Origin: Methanocellales archaeon
GTDB taxonomy: Archaea > Halobacteriota > UBA148
DNA: 34,170 nt
Direction: 5' to 3'
NCBI GenBank assembly: GCA_028715545.1
Contig: JAQURP010000008.1
Span: 1-34,170 of the forward strand
Both the position numbers and the translations under genes were made by a program. Positions 21,285 through 31,019 of the stretch are shown piece by piece. Below the pieces are notes generated by a model. The model had not been told where the DNA came from. It saw only the letters and a list, made by a program, of their open reading frames with translations, and did not search any database. The stretch's first letter is position 1. Each line of letters starts with the position of its first letter.

Positions 21285-22307
21285 TTAGGGATGCAGATTT
21301 ATACTCCAACCGCATTTAGGGCAACTGTTCTTTGTGAGGCTTTTTATCACGTTGTATCCATGCCGTTCGATGAGGAGATTATTACATTTCGAGCAGTATG
21401 TATTCTCATATTGATGCCCATGCACATTTCCAAGGTACACGTACTGTATGCCGCACTCTTTGGCAATTCGATGTGCCTCTTCCAAGGTTTTGATCGGCGT
21501 TGGAGGTTTTCCTGTCATCAGATATTGTGGATAAAAACGGGAGAAATGGACTGGAATATCTGCTCCGATGTCTCGGACCCATTCTGAAAACTGCTGGATT
21601 TCATTGAGATCATCATTCCACCCAGGAATCACAAGGTATGTGATCTCCAAGTGAATCCCATAATGTTTCATGCATTCACACGTTCTGAGGACCGGGCTTA
21701 ATCTGGCATTACAGGTTTGCTTATAATGCTCCTCATCAAATGCTTTGACATCCACATTGGCTGCATCCAGGTAGGGTGCTATCTTACTCAGTGCCTTCTC
21801 ACTCATGTAGCCGTTGGTAACATAGACTGTGTATAGGCCGGCTTGCTTGGCTAATTGAGCGGAATCATAGGTGTACTCAAACCAGATGGTGGGCTCATTA
21901 TATGTCCACGCTATACCACCACAATTATATTGCCTCGCAAGCTCTACAGATCTCTCTGGCGTAATCTCCTGTGTTGACACTTCACCTGCATCTGCAGTTG
22001 CAATCATGTAGTTCTGGCAGTTCTTGCACCTAAAATTGCAACCCACAGTTCCAAGCGAGAACACGTTGGACCCCGGGTGAAAGTGAAATAATGGTTTTTT
22101 CTCAATGGGGTCGACGTTCATTGAGGATACGCTGTTGTATATCAGCGTGTATAGTGCACCATTTTGATTCTCTCTGACGCGGCATACTCCTCTTTTTCCA
22201 TCTGAGATCGTGCACTGATGGGCGCACACGCGGCATTTTACCTCCCTCTCTTCCAGGGGCTCCCACAGCATAGCCTCTTTTTTCATCTCATACCCTGAAA
22301 TATTCAT
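21285..22307 (-). CDS. amrS: AmmeMemoRadiSam-type radical SAM protein (PflA-like)
   Basis: CRVCAHQCTISDGKRGVCRVREN...GCNFRCKNCQNYMIA...GIAWTYNEPTIWFEYTYD; C-terminal CSKCNN...CPKCGW. Confidence 0.9.
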   Translation of the reverse strand: MNISGYEMKKEAMLWEPLEEREVKCRVCAHQCTISDGKRGVCRVRENQNGALYTLIYNSVSSMNVDPIEKKPLFHFHPGSNVFSLGTVGCNFRCKNCQNYMIATADAGEVSTQEITPERSVELARQYNCGGIAWTYNEPTIWFEYTYDSAQLAKQAGLYTVYVTNGYMSEKALSKIAPYLDAANVDVKAFDEEHYKQTCNARLSPVLRTCECMKHYGIHLEITYLVIPGWNDDLNEIQQFSEWVRDIGADIPVHFSRFYPQYLMTGKPPTPIKTLEEAHRIAKECGIQYVYLGNVHGHQYENTYCSKCNNLLIERHGYNVIKSLTKNSCPKCGWSINLHP

Positions 22308-23241
22308 GTCCTTTTGCCTTTATCTTGGACATAAAGCCGTTTTCTTTGATCAAAATGTCGCTAGAAGCCACCTCTCCGATGACGGTTAGGTTACATGCCT
22401 TTTGTGCCTTTTCTATACCCTCCGGCTCGGCTGTGAAGAGGAGCTCAAAGTCACCGCCACCATACAATGGCAACTCCAGATTTGGGGAAACGACTCTGGT
22501 TTCATCTAGGATCGGTATCCTATCTCCATAAATCATGAAGCCTATATTGCTTGATGCACTCAGGTCGTATAATGAGAGCGCAAGACCATCGCTTATATCC
22601 ATCATGGATGTCACCACACCTGATTTGGCGAGGGCTATGCCTTCACTAACTCTGGGCTGTGGCTCGAACAACTTCTTGGTCAGTACATCCTTGACGTCCT
22701 CTGAAAGATTCATGTTAATTGCCTGGAAACCTGCTTCTGCGGTCCCCAACTCGCCAGTAACGCAGACCAGATCACCTATTTGGGCTCCGCTGCGCCTCAG
22801 TAAATCATCTTTTTTAATGCACCCTAATGCGGTGCCAACGATCGTTAGTTCCTTATGTTCATCAGTGTCCCCACCAACGATGTTGGTGCTGAATTTTCTT
22901 GCACAGAAATTCATTCCCTCTATTATCTCGTCGACAAAAGAGACCTCTGTATCAGCTGGAAAACCCAATGCGGTGACGATAGCGAGCGGACGAGCGCCCA
23001 TCGCAGCAATATCGCTTAGATTGACGGCCACAGACATCCAACCGATCTGCCAAGGTGTCATCTTATCTGGAAAATCCGTGCTTTGATGAAGCATGTCTGT
23101 AGTTAGTAGGAGATAATCATCTCCCCAATCCAGGACAGCGCAATCATCCTCTCCAGCACTAAGCACCACATTATGCGGCAATGACTTTGAGATTCTGGCT
23201 ACGAGGGCTCTCTCTCCCATATCCTTAATTTTCATGTTCAC
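22288..23241 (-). CDS. thiL: Thiamine-monophosphate kinase
   Basis: KDMGERALVARISK...AGEDDCAVLDWGDDYLLLTTDMLHQSTDFP...MDISDGLALSLYDLS. Confidence 0.95.
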   Translation of the reverse strand: MNMKIKDMGERALVARISKSLPHNVVLSAGEDDCAVLDWGDDYLLLTTDMLHQSTDFPDKMTPWQIGWMSVAVNLSDIAAMGARPLAIVTALGFPADTEVSFVDEIIEGMNFCARKFSTNIVGGDTDEHKELTIVGTALGCIKKDDLLRRSGAQIGDLVCVTGELGTAEAGFQAINMNLSEDVKDVLTKKLFEPQPRVSEGIALAKSGVVTSMMDISDGLALSLYDLSASSNIGFMIYGDRIPILDETRVVSPNLELPLYGGGDFELLFTAEPEGIEKAQKACNLTVIGEVASSDILIKENGFMSKIKAKGHEYFRV

Positions 23242-23250
23242 TCCTTCCTT

Positions 23251-23276
23251 GGATAATCGACGAGGATAATCGACGA
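23251..23276. repeat. 13-bp perfect tandem duplication
   Basis: GGATAATCGACGA x2. Confidence 0.9.
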
Positions 23277-23384
23277 TAAAGACCTAATCAATCTATATCA
23301 TTAATTGAGGGGGTAAAGGCTAAGAGGATGATTCCTGTAAAATTTCTATATCCTCTCAAATAACTTCAAGCTATTCTCATTATT

Positions 23385-23422
23385 ATAAGGGTAGTGTTTA
23401 AAAATAAGGGTAGTGTTTAAAA
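23385..23422. repeat. 19-bp perfect tandem duplication
   Basis: ATAAGGGTAGTGTTTAAAA x2. Confidence 0.9.
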
Positions 23423-23812
23423 TCGTCGGAATGTTAAATTCACATTTTATCTATTTATTTATCTATCTACTTCTACGCTTGGAATAGTCCTCCTCCACTT
23501 TCTTTTCCATATTGTTTTTATATTTTCTCTCCTAGAAACACACCATTTAACCCGATCAGACTGCACTATACTTCACTCCATTGGGTCGTTTAGGCTAATT
23601 AATTGGGCCAAAAGATATTCATGAATCAACTCTCGTTCTGGTTGGTCCCTTCTCAGATTTAAATTTCTGTGATTCGCTCATGTAATTTTCGCTCCAATAT
23701 TCTATTTTATTCATCACTTTAAGTATTAATGGGCAGAAATCGCTTAGGTCTGGTGCAAAAGTTATATAGTAGAATAGCAAATTAAATTATATTCAGTTTA
23801 GGGAGGCAAAAC

Positions 23813-24124
23813 ATGGCAGAAAGAGTAAGAAATAATTTTGGTTTGATAGAGAATGGGGAGGAAGTTGGTACATTCAGTGGGCATCAGCCACGAGATGCTG
23901 CTTTGAAGTGCGCATCAAGAGGGAAGACCAAAATAGTTCTCAGAGAGAAGGGTACTAAAAGGATTCATTTGTTCATAGGCTCAAGAGAGAAGGTTACTGC
24001 CCCGTCCAGAAAACCAGGTTGGTTGCCAGGTATGGTATGGAAGCCCAATGTCAAGAAGGTCGGAGTCAGACACCTGAAATACAACGAGTTATCAAGGAAT
24101 TCACCGGATATCTTCAGGTTTTAA
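23813..24124 (+). CDS. Chromatin protein MC1
   Basis: RNNFGLIENGEEVGTFSGHQPRDAALKCASRGKTKIVLREKGTKRIHLFIGSREKV...RKPGWLPGMVWKPNVKKVG; TATA-like TTATATA around 23760. Confidence 0.93.
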   Translation: MAERVRNNFGLIENGEEVGTFSGHQPRDAALKCASRGKTKIVLREKGTKRIHLFIGSREKVTAPSRKPGWLPGMVWKPNVKKVGVRHLKYNELSRNSPDIFRF

Positions 24125-24145
24125 GTTAGGTAAGTAACCTCTCTT

Positions 24146-24176
24146 TTTTTTCTTTTTTTATTTATTTTTTGTTTTC
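24146..24176 (+). terminator. T-rich termination region after MC1
   Basis: Long T-tracts (ttttttttctttttttatttattttttt) shortly after the MC1 stop, as typical for archaeal termination. Confidence 0.5.
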
Positions 24177-24268
24177 TTTAGCATTGCTCAACTTTGAGAG
24201 AGAAAAAAAATCACACGTAAAAAACCCTCGGAGTAAGGGATTGGTGGTATGTCGTTAAGATTGAATTT

Positions 24269-24694
24269 TCATCTTGATCCGACAACCCCCTCAGAGTCTT
24301 GATATTTTCCTTCATAAGTTTCAGCAGGTGACTTCACTAGTAGAACGAGCATCTGGACTACTCGCTCACCGTGATCCAACATTATCTCTTCATCGCTCAT
24401 GTTTGTTAGGCAAAGGGTCAAGTTGCCTCTAAATCCAGGATCTACGATGCCTCCGCCTAGTAGGAGACCTTTTCTGGCATATGAAGACCTAGTGCGTAGT
24501 ATCCCTGCAGCATCAAGTGGCATTTCAACCCTCTCAAGTGAAGCTACTAATCTCATCGCTTTCGATGGTATGCATACCCCATCCTTAATTGTAAGATCAT
24601 ACGAAGCAGGTTGAAGCGATTGTTCTCTAAATGGTTCGATGACTAAGTTCCCCGTTTTTAGTCTATCCCTGATCTCTTTGGCTGATAATAACAT
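24269..24694 (-). CDS. dcd: dCTP deaminase
   Basis: MLLSAKEIRDRLKTGNLVIEPFREQSLQPASYDLTIKDGV...RTRSSYARKGLLLGGGIVDPGFRGNLTL. The longer ORF to 24790 runs into the tRNA gene, so the start is placed at the internal Met. Confidence 0.92.
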   Translation of the reverse strand: MLLSAKEIRDRLKTGNLVIEPFREQSLQPASYDLTIKDGVCIPSKAMRLVASLERVEMPLDAAGILRTRSSYARKGLLLGGGIVDPGFRGNLTLCLTNMSDEEIMLDHGERVVQMLVLLVKSPAETYEGKYQDSEGVVGSR

Positions 24695-24748
24695 ACTATC
24701 TATCTTTGTATGGGAAAGATTTAATATCTTTTGAACGAGGTTTCCTAT

Positions 24749-24862
24749 GGACTTGTGGGGTAGTGGACTATCCTCTTGGGCTTCGGACACGAAGGTGTTC
24801 TATCCCTTTTGAAAAATCAAGGAAGATACCCAAGGACCTGGGTTCAAATCCCAGCAGGTCCG
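24749..24862 (+). tRNA. tRNA-Arg(TCG) with a 41-nt intron (24787-24827)
   Basis: Acceptor GGACTTG/CAGGTCC, D-stem GGGT/ATCC, anticodon stem TTGGG/CCCAA with loop CTTCGG^A, T-arm CTGGG-TTCAAAT-CCCAG, discriminator G. Bulge-helix-bulge: 4-bp helix CTTC/GAAG flanked by GG^A and AT^A. Confidence 0.88.
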
Positions 24863-24921
24863 ATCACGATGTAACGAAATCTTGAATAATTATATATAAT
24901 ATCCAATACTACCATTTTTGT

Positions 24922-25833
24922 TTGATGGTCAAAAAGGTGCTAAAAAATACGAACTTCATGTTCTTTTTTGCTACTGTACTTGCATTTATCTATCCTAATA
25001 TGGCCATATATTTGGAAAAGTACATGGTCATTGCTCTAATCTTTCTCATGACCTTCTCTCTAACAGAGGTCAGGCTGAGAGGACTGGACATAAGAGCGGA
25101 CCTGGGCTCCATCGCTGTGGCACTTATGCTGAACTATGTCTTTCTTTCTGGCATAATCATGGTGCTGACGATATTGCTGATCCGAGATGTATCTCTTTTC
25201 AGAGGATTTATCGTTATGGCTGCAATCCCTCCTGCGATTGCGACCGTGCCATTGAGCACGCTTTTGAAGGGGGATACCCGCCTTGCGCTCATGGCGAACG
25301 CATCGATCTACATTTTGTCTATCCTTTTGGTGCCGGTTATCCTCCTCATTTCGATAGGAACGAGCACCGTTGAGCCCCTTCAGATGATGGTGGTCTTAAT
25401 GGAACTCATCGTACTCCCGTTGATCATCTCAAGGGCTATCATCAGAATTCCTTACTACGAAATACTAAAGAGGGACCAAAGCATACCGATCAATCTGGGA
25501 TTTTTTATAGTTATATACGTTGTCATCGGTCTCAATCGTGACATACTGTTGCATGAATCAAGCATGCTGTTACTTGTATCGATCATAGCTTTCATGAGGA
25601 CGTTTTTCTCTGGCACGCTCGTGCATAAAATCTGCGGAATATTTAACGTAACGTTTGAGAAAAAAGTCACATATACGCTATTCGGCTCCTACAAGAATCT
25701 GGGTCTTGCTGCAACGATCGCTCTACTACTGTTTGGGGTTAGGGCAACTCTACCATCAGCGGTTTGCATAATATTTGAAACGTTTATGTTCACATATTTC
25801 TCGGTTTTGATGAGAGAGAACATAGCCTCATAG
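24922..25833 (+). CDS. BASS-like transporter family membrane protein
   Basis: About 9-10 TM helices; pattern MAAIPPAIATVPLSTLLKGDTRLALMANASIYILSILLVPVI is similar to bile acid:Na+ symporter-like proteins. Confidence 0.6.
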   Translation: MMVKKVLKNTNFMFFFATVLAFIYPNMAIYLEKYMVIALIFLMTFSLTEVRLRGLDIRADLGSIAVALMLNYVFLSGIIMVLTILLIRDVSLFRGFIVMAAIPPAIATVPLSTLLKGDTRLALMANASIYILSILLVPVILLISIGTSTVEPLQMMVVLMELIVLPLIISRAIIRIPYYEILKRDQSIPINLGFFIVIYVVIGLNRDILLHESSMLLLVSIIAFMRTFFSGTLVHKICGIFNVTFEKKVTYTLFGSYKNLGLAATIALLLFGVRATLPSAVCIIFETFMFTYFSVLMRENIAS

Positions 25834-25987
25834 ATGTTATTGCTTTTGTCAGGGTCGTCGTATATTTTGTTATTGTAAAATGCCACCTTTTCACCACATA
25901 AAAAAATAGAGGGAAAATTAAAAATAAAAAAGTGTAGAAGACCTTAGCCCTCTACTTATTTTGTTTTCCAAGTGTGCCTACAGGGTG

Positions 25988-26518
25988 TCACAAGTCTGTA
26001 TCGTCATAGGTGATCAAAGGACCATCAAAGAGATATTCCGTTGGGTTCCAAGCTTTCATTGCATTTGTCGATGCACCATAATCACTTGAAAGGACTAGCC
26101 ATATCTTAGCACCAGTAGGATAATTTGCGTCAGCAGGATCAGGAAGGTCCATTCCGAGATCAACGGAACATGCCAGATGGATATTTCCTCCTTCATTTGA
26201 TGCTCCACTGGCGATGAGTGCACCTGGGTGGTTTCCAGGCCACGGGTCTCCGTAATAGATCAAGCTATATTCGGTGTTTGGCTCTAAGCCATGACCATTA
26301 AAGACGAAATCAAATGTAGGTCCTGCTAAGTTATATTGCATCTTGCCCCAAGCGCCGCCATCAACTATTGACCAATCACTTGGGTCCTTCTCGTAAAGGT
26401 ACATATGCGCTATGTTACTTTTCCCCGCTTGTCCATTTTTGGCTGCCGTGGCTGTGCCCACTACTGCCACAGACATAACCATTGTTGCTACAACCAGGAA
26501 TGCTATTGCTTTTTTCAT
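25988..26518 (-). CDS. Predicted secreted protein of unknown function
   Basis: Signal peptide MKKAIAFLVVATMVMSVAVVGTATAA followed by a Gly/Asn-rich extracellular-type sequence. Confidence 0.7.
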   Translation of the reverse strand: MKKAIAFLVVATMVMSVAVVGTATAAKNGQAGKSNIAHMYLYEKDPSDWSIVDGGAWGKMQYNLAGPTFDFVFNGHGLEPNTEYSLIYYGDPWPGNHPGALIASGASNEGGNIHLACSVDLGMDLPDPADANYPTGAKIWLVLSSDYGASTNAMKAWNPTEYLFDGPLITYDDTDL

Positions 26519-26589
26519 TTTATGTCACCTCCTTTTCGTTTTATATGGTATATATGGAGGAGGTTAGCTCTCTATTTATAATTAATGGC

Positions 26590-26613
26590 AATATTGCCTA
26601 ATTTAGGCAATTA
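26590..26613. promoter_or_regulatory. Palindromic putative operator, copy 1
   Basis: AATATTGCCTAATTTAGGCAATTA; core TTGCCTAA-T-TTAGGCAA, 76 bp upstream of the 25988-26518 gene. Confidence 0.6.
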
Positions 26614-26764
26614 ATCGGGAGGATGTGGAAGAAAATTTTCTTTACAATCCTAATTTTTTTTATATAATCTGAGTGAAGATTGTACAATACAAAAAAATCT
26701 AATAAGATATTAATTGTTTTTGGAGCTGTGTGGTTTATCTCTATAAAAAAAATAATAGAAGAAA

Positions 26765-26783
26765 GGAAAAGAACTCCTTTTCC
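26765..26783 (-). terminator. Hairpin with T-rich tail on the minus strand
   Basis: GGAAAAG/CTTTTCC, with an A-rich plus strand (minus-strand T-tract) at 26742-26763, downstream of the 26831-28579 gene. Confidence 0.4.
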
Positions 26784-26830
26784 AATCTTCATTTTTATAG
26801 ATTTTTACCTCTTTGTCCTTTAAACTGACC

Positions 26831-28579
26831 TTAGTTTATGGCAGTGGCATCGTAGAACTGTCCGCTGTCAATGCAGATACAAGTACCTTTTCCCATATCG
26901 TGTGGCACGTAGACCTTCACGCTGCCTTCAGCCTCTCCACCGTTTCCATCGCTGGCAATAAATGTAATCTCGTACACCCTACCATCACCAGTTCCAGAAC
27001 GCTCGGATCTAACACGGGCTATGGAAGTTCCTATGCATGCTGGATCTGCATCAGGTGCATGTTCAGCACCTCCAGCACCTTCGATGGAAGTAGTAGGCTC
27101 GTCGCTGGTAATGCCAGTAATGGTGATTGTGACGCTATCACCATCTGGATCTGTGACACCCTCTATGGTTATGTCAACGAACTTGTGGTTGGGTGGCCAG
27201 ATGCAATCTATGCTTGGATGTGCGTCAGAAATGTCTGGTGGCTGGTTGAGGCACGTAACCGTAGTCTCACTTATGGTAGTTGGACCCGTACCGGGTTCAG
27301 CACCGTTGATGGTGGCGGAATTGATGATGTTGGTTCCCGGCGGAGTGCCTAGGTTTACCTGTACCGTCAGCGTTACAGAACCTGATGCTCCGGCCGTAAT
27401 CGTGCCAATATTCCATGTAACAGTGCTACCAGAGTGCGAACCTCCCCCAGTACAAGACACAAACGTCACTTCAGGTGGGAGTGTATCAGTGATCGTCACA
27501 CCGGTCACGTCGTAGGTATTTGTGTTGGTATAGGGAAGTGTGTAGGTAATTGTATCTCCTGGGCTCACACATGCATCTCCAAGCCCATCGTCCTTGCTGA
27601 GGTTGAGCGGGTTGTATGAGATCTCCTTGCCCGGAACAACTATCCCTGTGGGGTCTCCAATGTCGCCCGTCGTGTTAAGCATATTCAGGTTGGAATCGAA
27701 CACTATTATCCTGTCAGTTCCTCCCATACCCTGATCACCTGTAGTGATATATAGCATACCAGTGACCGGATCCACGGCCAATCCTACGACGTTGTCGCCA
27801 ATAGCTCCGCCGGGTAGCGTGCCTATATTTACGGTGGTTTCGGTGTTAGTGCTCAAGTCATATTTGGATAGCAAACCCAGGCTTCCATAAGGACCATAAG
27901 CATTTCCGGTGTAAACGAATCCATTTGATGCGTCAACAGCAATGCCCATGGCATCCTGAGTCACCGAAATATTACCGGCTGACGACCAATCCGCCGTGTT
28001 GAAGATTTTAACCGTATTGGTCACGTCACATACGTAAAGCTTGTCGTTTAATTCGTCGAGTGCTATCCCGTGTGCACCGTCACTATGGGCGCCAGTAACA
28101 TATAATCCGGGCAAGTTCTGGGTACTAATATGAGTCAGTGTTTTGTTGGTTGCATCCCAGGAGTAAACATAGAGTTTATCAGTATTTCGGTCTACGGTAT
28201 ATACTTTCTGATTGTCCTGATCCACGACGATGCCGGCCAGGTTATTTGCATTGGGTGCGGTCACTGTCCCAAGGGTGTTCAAGGTTTGGGCGTCAACTAT
28301 GGCAAGACTGCCAGAATTCTCGAATGTGACGAACAATATTGCTGAATCCGTATCAATGGCAAGCCCAGCACCGCCGTATCCGGTCGCATTTGAGGTCTGT
28401 TGCCAAACCAAGTAATTTGGTGCCGGCTGGATATCATAGGCTGAAATCTGGCTAGTGGAAATGTCCTTATTCACATAGAGCGATTTTGCAGAAGCAGTCC
28501 CCACCATAACAATTGCAAGCACTGTCAAGACTGCAGCAATCACTATAATTGATCTCCATAGATTCTTTTCATTTTTCAT
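26831..28579 (-). CDS. Secreted beta-propeller (YncE-like) and DUF11-type surface protein
   Basis: Signal peptide; repeated GIAVDxxNxxVYVxD segments; then DDGLGDACVSPGDTITYTLPYTNTNTYDVTGVTITDTLPPEVTFVSCTGGGSHSGSTVTWNIGTI (DUF11). Confidence 0.85.
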   Translation of the reverse strand: MKNEKNLWRSIIVIAAVLTVLAIVMVGTASAKSLYVNKDISTSQISAYDIQPAPNYLVWQQTSNATGYGGAGLAIDTDSAILFVTFENSGSLAIVDAQTLNTLGTVTAPNANNLAGIVVDQDNQKVYTVDRNTDKLYVYSWDATNKTLTHISTQNLPGLYVTGAHSDGAHGIALDELNDKLYVCDVTNTVKIFNTADWSSAGNISVTQDAMGIAVDASNGFVYTGNAYGPYGSLGLLSKYDLSTNTETTVNIGTLPGGAIGDNVVGLAVDPVTGMLYITTGDQGMGGTDRIIVFDSNLNMLNTTGDIGDPTGIVVPGKEISYNPLNLSKDDGLGDACVSPGDTITYTLPYTNTNTYDVTGVTITDTLPPEVTFVSCTGGGSHSGSTVTWNIGTITAGASGSVTLTVQVNLGTPPGTNIINSATINGAEPGTGPTTISETTVTCLNQPPDISDAHPSIDCIWPPNHKFVDITIEGVTDPDGDSVTITITGITSDEPTTSIEGAGGAEHAPDADPACIGTSIARVRSERSGTGDGRVYEITFIASDGNGGEAEGSVKVYVPHDMGKGTCICIDSGQFYDATAIN

Positions 28580-28734
28580 TTTTTTCCTCCCCTTTTAGTT
28601 GGGTATTGACTATGTGGCAAGGCTCCCAAAGGCTGCCTTGTATAGCGCCCCCACACTCGGCGCTCTTTATGGAGTTTCATTGTCTCTATTGCTGAAAGGT
28701 CTGATGTTGCTTATATATATAGTTAATTTTAGAT

Positions 28735-28758
28735 AATATTGCTTAATTTAAGCAATTA
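28735..28758. promoter_or_regulatory. Palindromic putative operator, copy 2
   Basis: AATATTGCTTAATTTAAGCAATTA; core TTGCTTAA-T-TTAAGCAA upstream of a TATATATA element of the 26831-28579 gene. Confidence 0.6.
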
Positions 28759-28918
28759 TAATAGAAATACCGAAAAGAAAAGACAGCACCGTAGTAAAAA
28801 AACCTAGCGTAGAAAAGTAGTACACCGTGGCGATTTCAAAAGAACATATTTAGTCAATAGAGCATACCTAAAACTGGGAGCCGAAAAAAGTTGTTTCAAA
28901 AATGGAATCATTCAATTG

Positions 28919-29206
28919 TCATCTTTCATAGATCGTTTGTCCTTCATACGTGATTCGAAATATCCTATGGTACGGTATCATTACCGAAGGGGATCTTCCT
29001 TCAGAATCAGGAGAAATGTTAGCCCCTTTAAAGGTGAGGAAGGACTTTCCTATCTCATCTATCTCATCCCCACGAAAGACCCTGGTATCCTTGGGTGCGC
29101 CCCTGTGAATATAGTAAATGTCGCATCTTGAGAGGCCTAGATCACGCCATTTTATCTCGTTCAATAACTCCCTCGGACGTTTTGATCTGAACATTTTATG
29201 ATGCAT
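28919..29206 (-). CDS. DUF504 / MJ1316-like domain protein
   Basis: RPRELLNEIKWRDLGLSRCDIYYIHRGAPKDTRVFRGDEIDEIGKSFLTF...MIPYHRIFRI. Confidence 0.85.
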   Translation of the reverse strand: MHHKMFRSKRPRELLNEIKWRDLGLSRCDIYYIHRGAPKDTRVFRGDEIDEIGKSFLTFKGANISPDSEGRSPSVMIPYHRIFRITYEGQTIYER

Positions 29207-29563
29207 TTTTTTAGGATATGTATTCAGTATCTAATATGTGTAATACTGTGCTCCATCTCATACCTATATAGTTGTCAAAGCATCTTTTGTAAAGATTATG
29301 CTGGGCTTTGAATCTAATACAAACCTTGGAGTCTATCTTGGATCAGCCCCTCTGTTGAGAATAAGGAAAATATTTTTGAAGTTGGTGAACGGGTATGATA
29401 AAGTCATTACAATTGATTTTTAAGAACTATTTCTTTATTTTATACCTCTATAGGCGCTGTGTATTATGTAGAAGACATATCGTGGAAGACATATAGAAGA
29501 CGAAATTATATTGGTGGGGAATATAGTGATACCGTGGCTTTGTATGTTATGTATTGAGTGCAA

Positions 29564-30964
29564 TCATACAAGCCTTTTTAATTGTGTGCCGATCTTTGCA
29601 TCCAATATTGTCAGGAATTCTTCTTCAGATCCCTTAGGAATAGTTGCCCCTGCTGCTATGTCATGTCCTCCTCCAACGCCCCCTACCTCTTTAGCAGACT
29701 CATGTAGTGCAACTGCTAGATTCAATCCTTGATGAACCAGGTCTTGTGTTCCTCGGGCTGATACTTTTATACCCTCTTCAGAATCAGCAAATGCTATTAT
29801 GGGCAGATTGCGGTTTATTCCTTCTATGTTGCCACTCATCCCTGCAATAATCCCAATGATGGTCTCACGTATGCTGTCTCCTGCATGGAAATATTGGAGA
29901 TTTTGAAGTGCTAGGACCCCCTGCTCCTTGACCAGTTTCAGCCCCTCTGTCAAGTTCTGTCTATGTTGGGCCAGTAAGCTGCGCGCATGTGCATATGCTA
30001 GTCCCCGATCCCCCATGCAAACTGCAAGTCCGACATCTGCATTATCATAGCGTGCTGTGGCGTTCAATAACGTGGAATATTCTGATGCATCCCGCAGCTC
30101 TGTCCCCTCTGCCTCTTTTAGTAGCGTATATACTTCTCCTACCAGGTGCTGTACTTTATATGCAGGCATACCTCTCGTCAAACATAGTTGCATTATTTCT
30201 GAAACGATCCGTTTTTTTTCGTCTCTGCATAGATCGATCCACCTGCGCCAATCATCCTCTTTTAGGCTGATTCCTAGGTTGCGCAAGAATTTGATGCAAT
30301 TATCCTTATCGCCAGTTATGCCAGGTATGTATGGGTACTCACAATACTCTAGCAGTTTGTAGATCGGTCTGGTCTGACGTCCAAAAAGCCGAATATCGGT
30401 TTCAAAGGAAAGCACGCCGGCATCGACGCCTTCGAGCATTATACTGCGGTTCAGGCCTATCAGTCTTCCGGTCCTCATGTCCTGCATGTCTCCGATAGCG
30501 CCTACGATCGCTAAGTCGGCAAGATCGCTATTAGCCCCCATCTTTTTGGCGATCAAGTAAGTAGCTCCAGCACCGCTCAGTTCATCGGTGCCGTTTATGC
30601 CAAATAAATGGGGGTTGAGGTGGTATTTATGTTGGCTTTTTTTTGGCTGATGATGATCGGCGATTATGACCTCAGAATCCAGTTTATCAATCTCATCTGA
30701 CATGCTGGACCCAAGATCAGTAAAGATTATCAACTCGGCACCAAGATCCGCAATTTCACTCAATGTTGGCAAATCCAGTTTCTTCAAAAATCTGGTCTCA
30801 TACTCCATTCCGCATCTATCCAGGGCTTTGCACATAACCGCTGCAGATGTCAAGCCATCGGCATCTATGTGTGAAATCACGATTGCACTCGTGTGCCTTT
30901 TGATCGCTTCAGCGCATTCTGCTGCCTTTTGCATCATCCTTATGATAGCTTGTTCTGATTGCAC
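29564..30964 (-). CDS. Archaeal RecJ-like DHH family phosphoesterase
   Basis: SAIVISHIDADGLTSAAVM...IADHHQPKK...GGVGGGHDIAAGATIPKGSEEEF. Confidence 0.93.
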   Translation of the reverse strand: MQSEQAIIRMMQKAAECAEAIKRHTSAIVISHIDADGLTSAAVMCKALDRCGMEYETRFLKKLDLPTLSEIADLGAELIIFTDLGSSMSDEIDKLDSEVIIADHHQPKKSQHKYHLNPHLFGINGTDELSGAGATYLIAKKMGANSDLADLAIVGAIGDMQDMRTGRLIGLNRSIMLEGVDAGVLSFETDIRLFGRQTRPIYKLLEYCEYPYIPGITGDKDNCIKFLRNLGISLKEDDWRRWIDLCRDEKKRIVSEIMQLCLTRGMPAYKVQHLVGEVYTLLKEAEGTELRDASEYSTLLNATARYDNADVGLAVCMGDRGLAYAHARSLLAQHRQNLTEGLKLVKEQGVLALQNLQYFHAGDSIRETIIGIIAGMSGNIEGINRNLPIIAFADSEEGIKVSARGTQDLVHQGLNLAVALHESAKEVGGVGGGHDIAAGATIPKGSEEEFLTILDAKIGTQLKRLV

Positions 30965-31019
30965 AATAAAATTTTGCTACAACGAAACATCTTTTATGTC
31001 GTTGGTATAAGTGATACAC

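Noticed and set aside
26679-26715. Possible isolated CRISPR B repeat (caaaaaaatctaataagatattaattg)
   Set aside because: Matches only A-rich and TCTAATAA parts of the repeat, lacks GGATTGAAAC, and sits in very AT-rich DNA; likely chance.
29468-29500. Repeated gaagacatat motif
   Set aside because: Very short, irregularly spaced repeat in AT-rich spacer; no inferred function.
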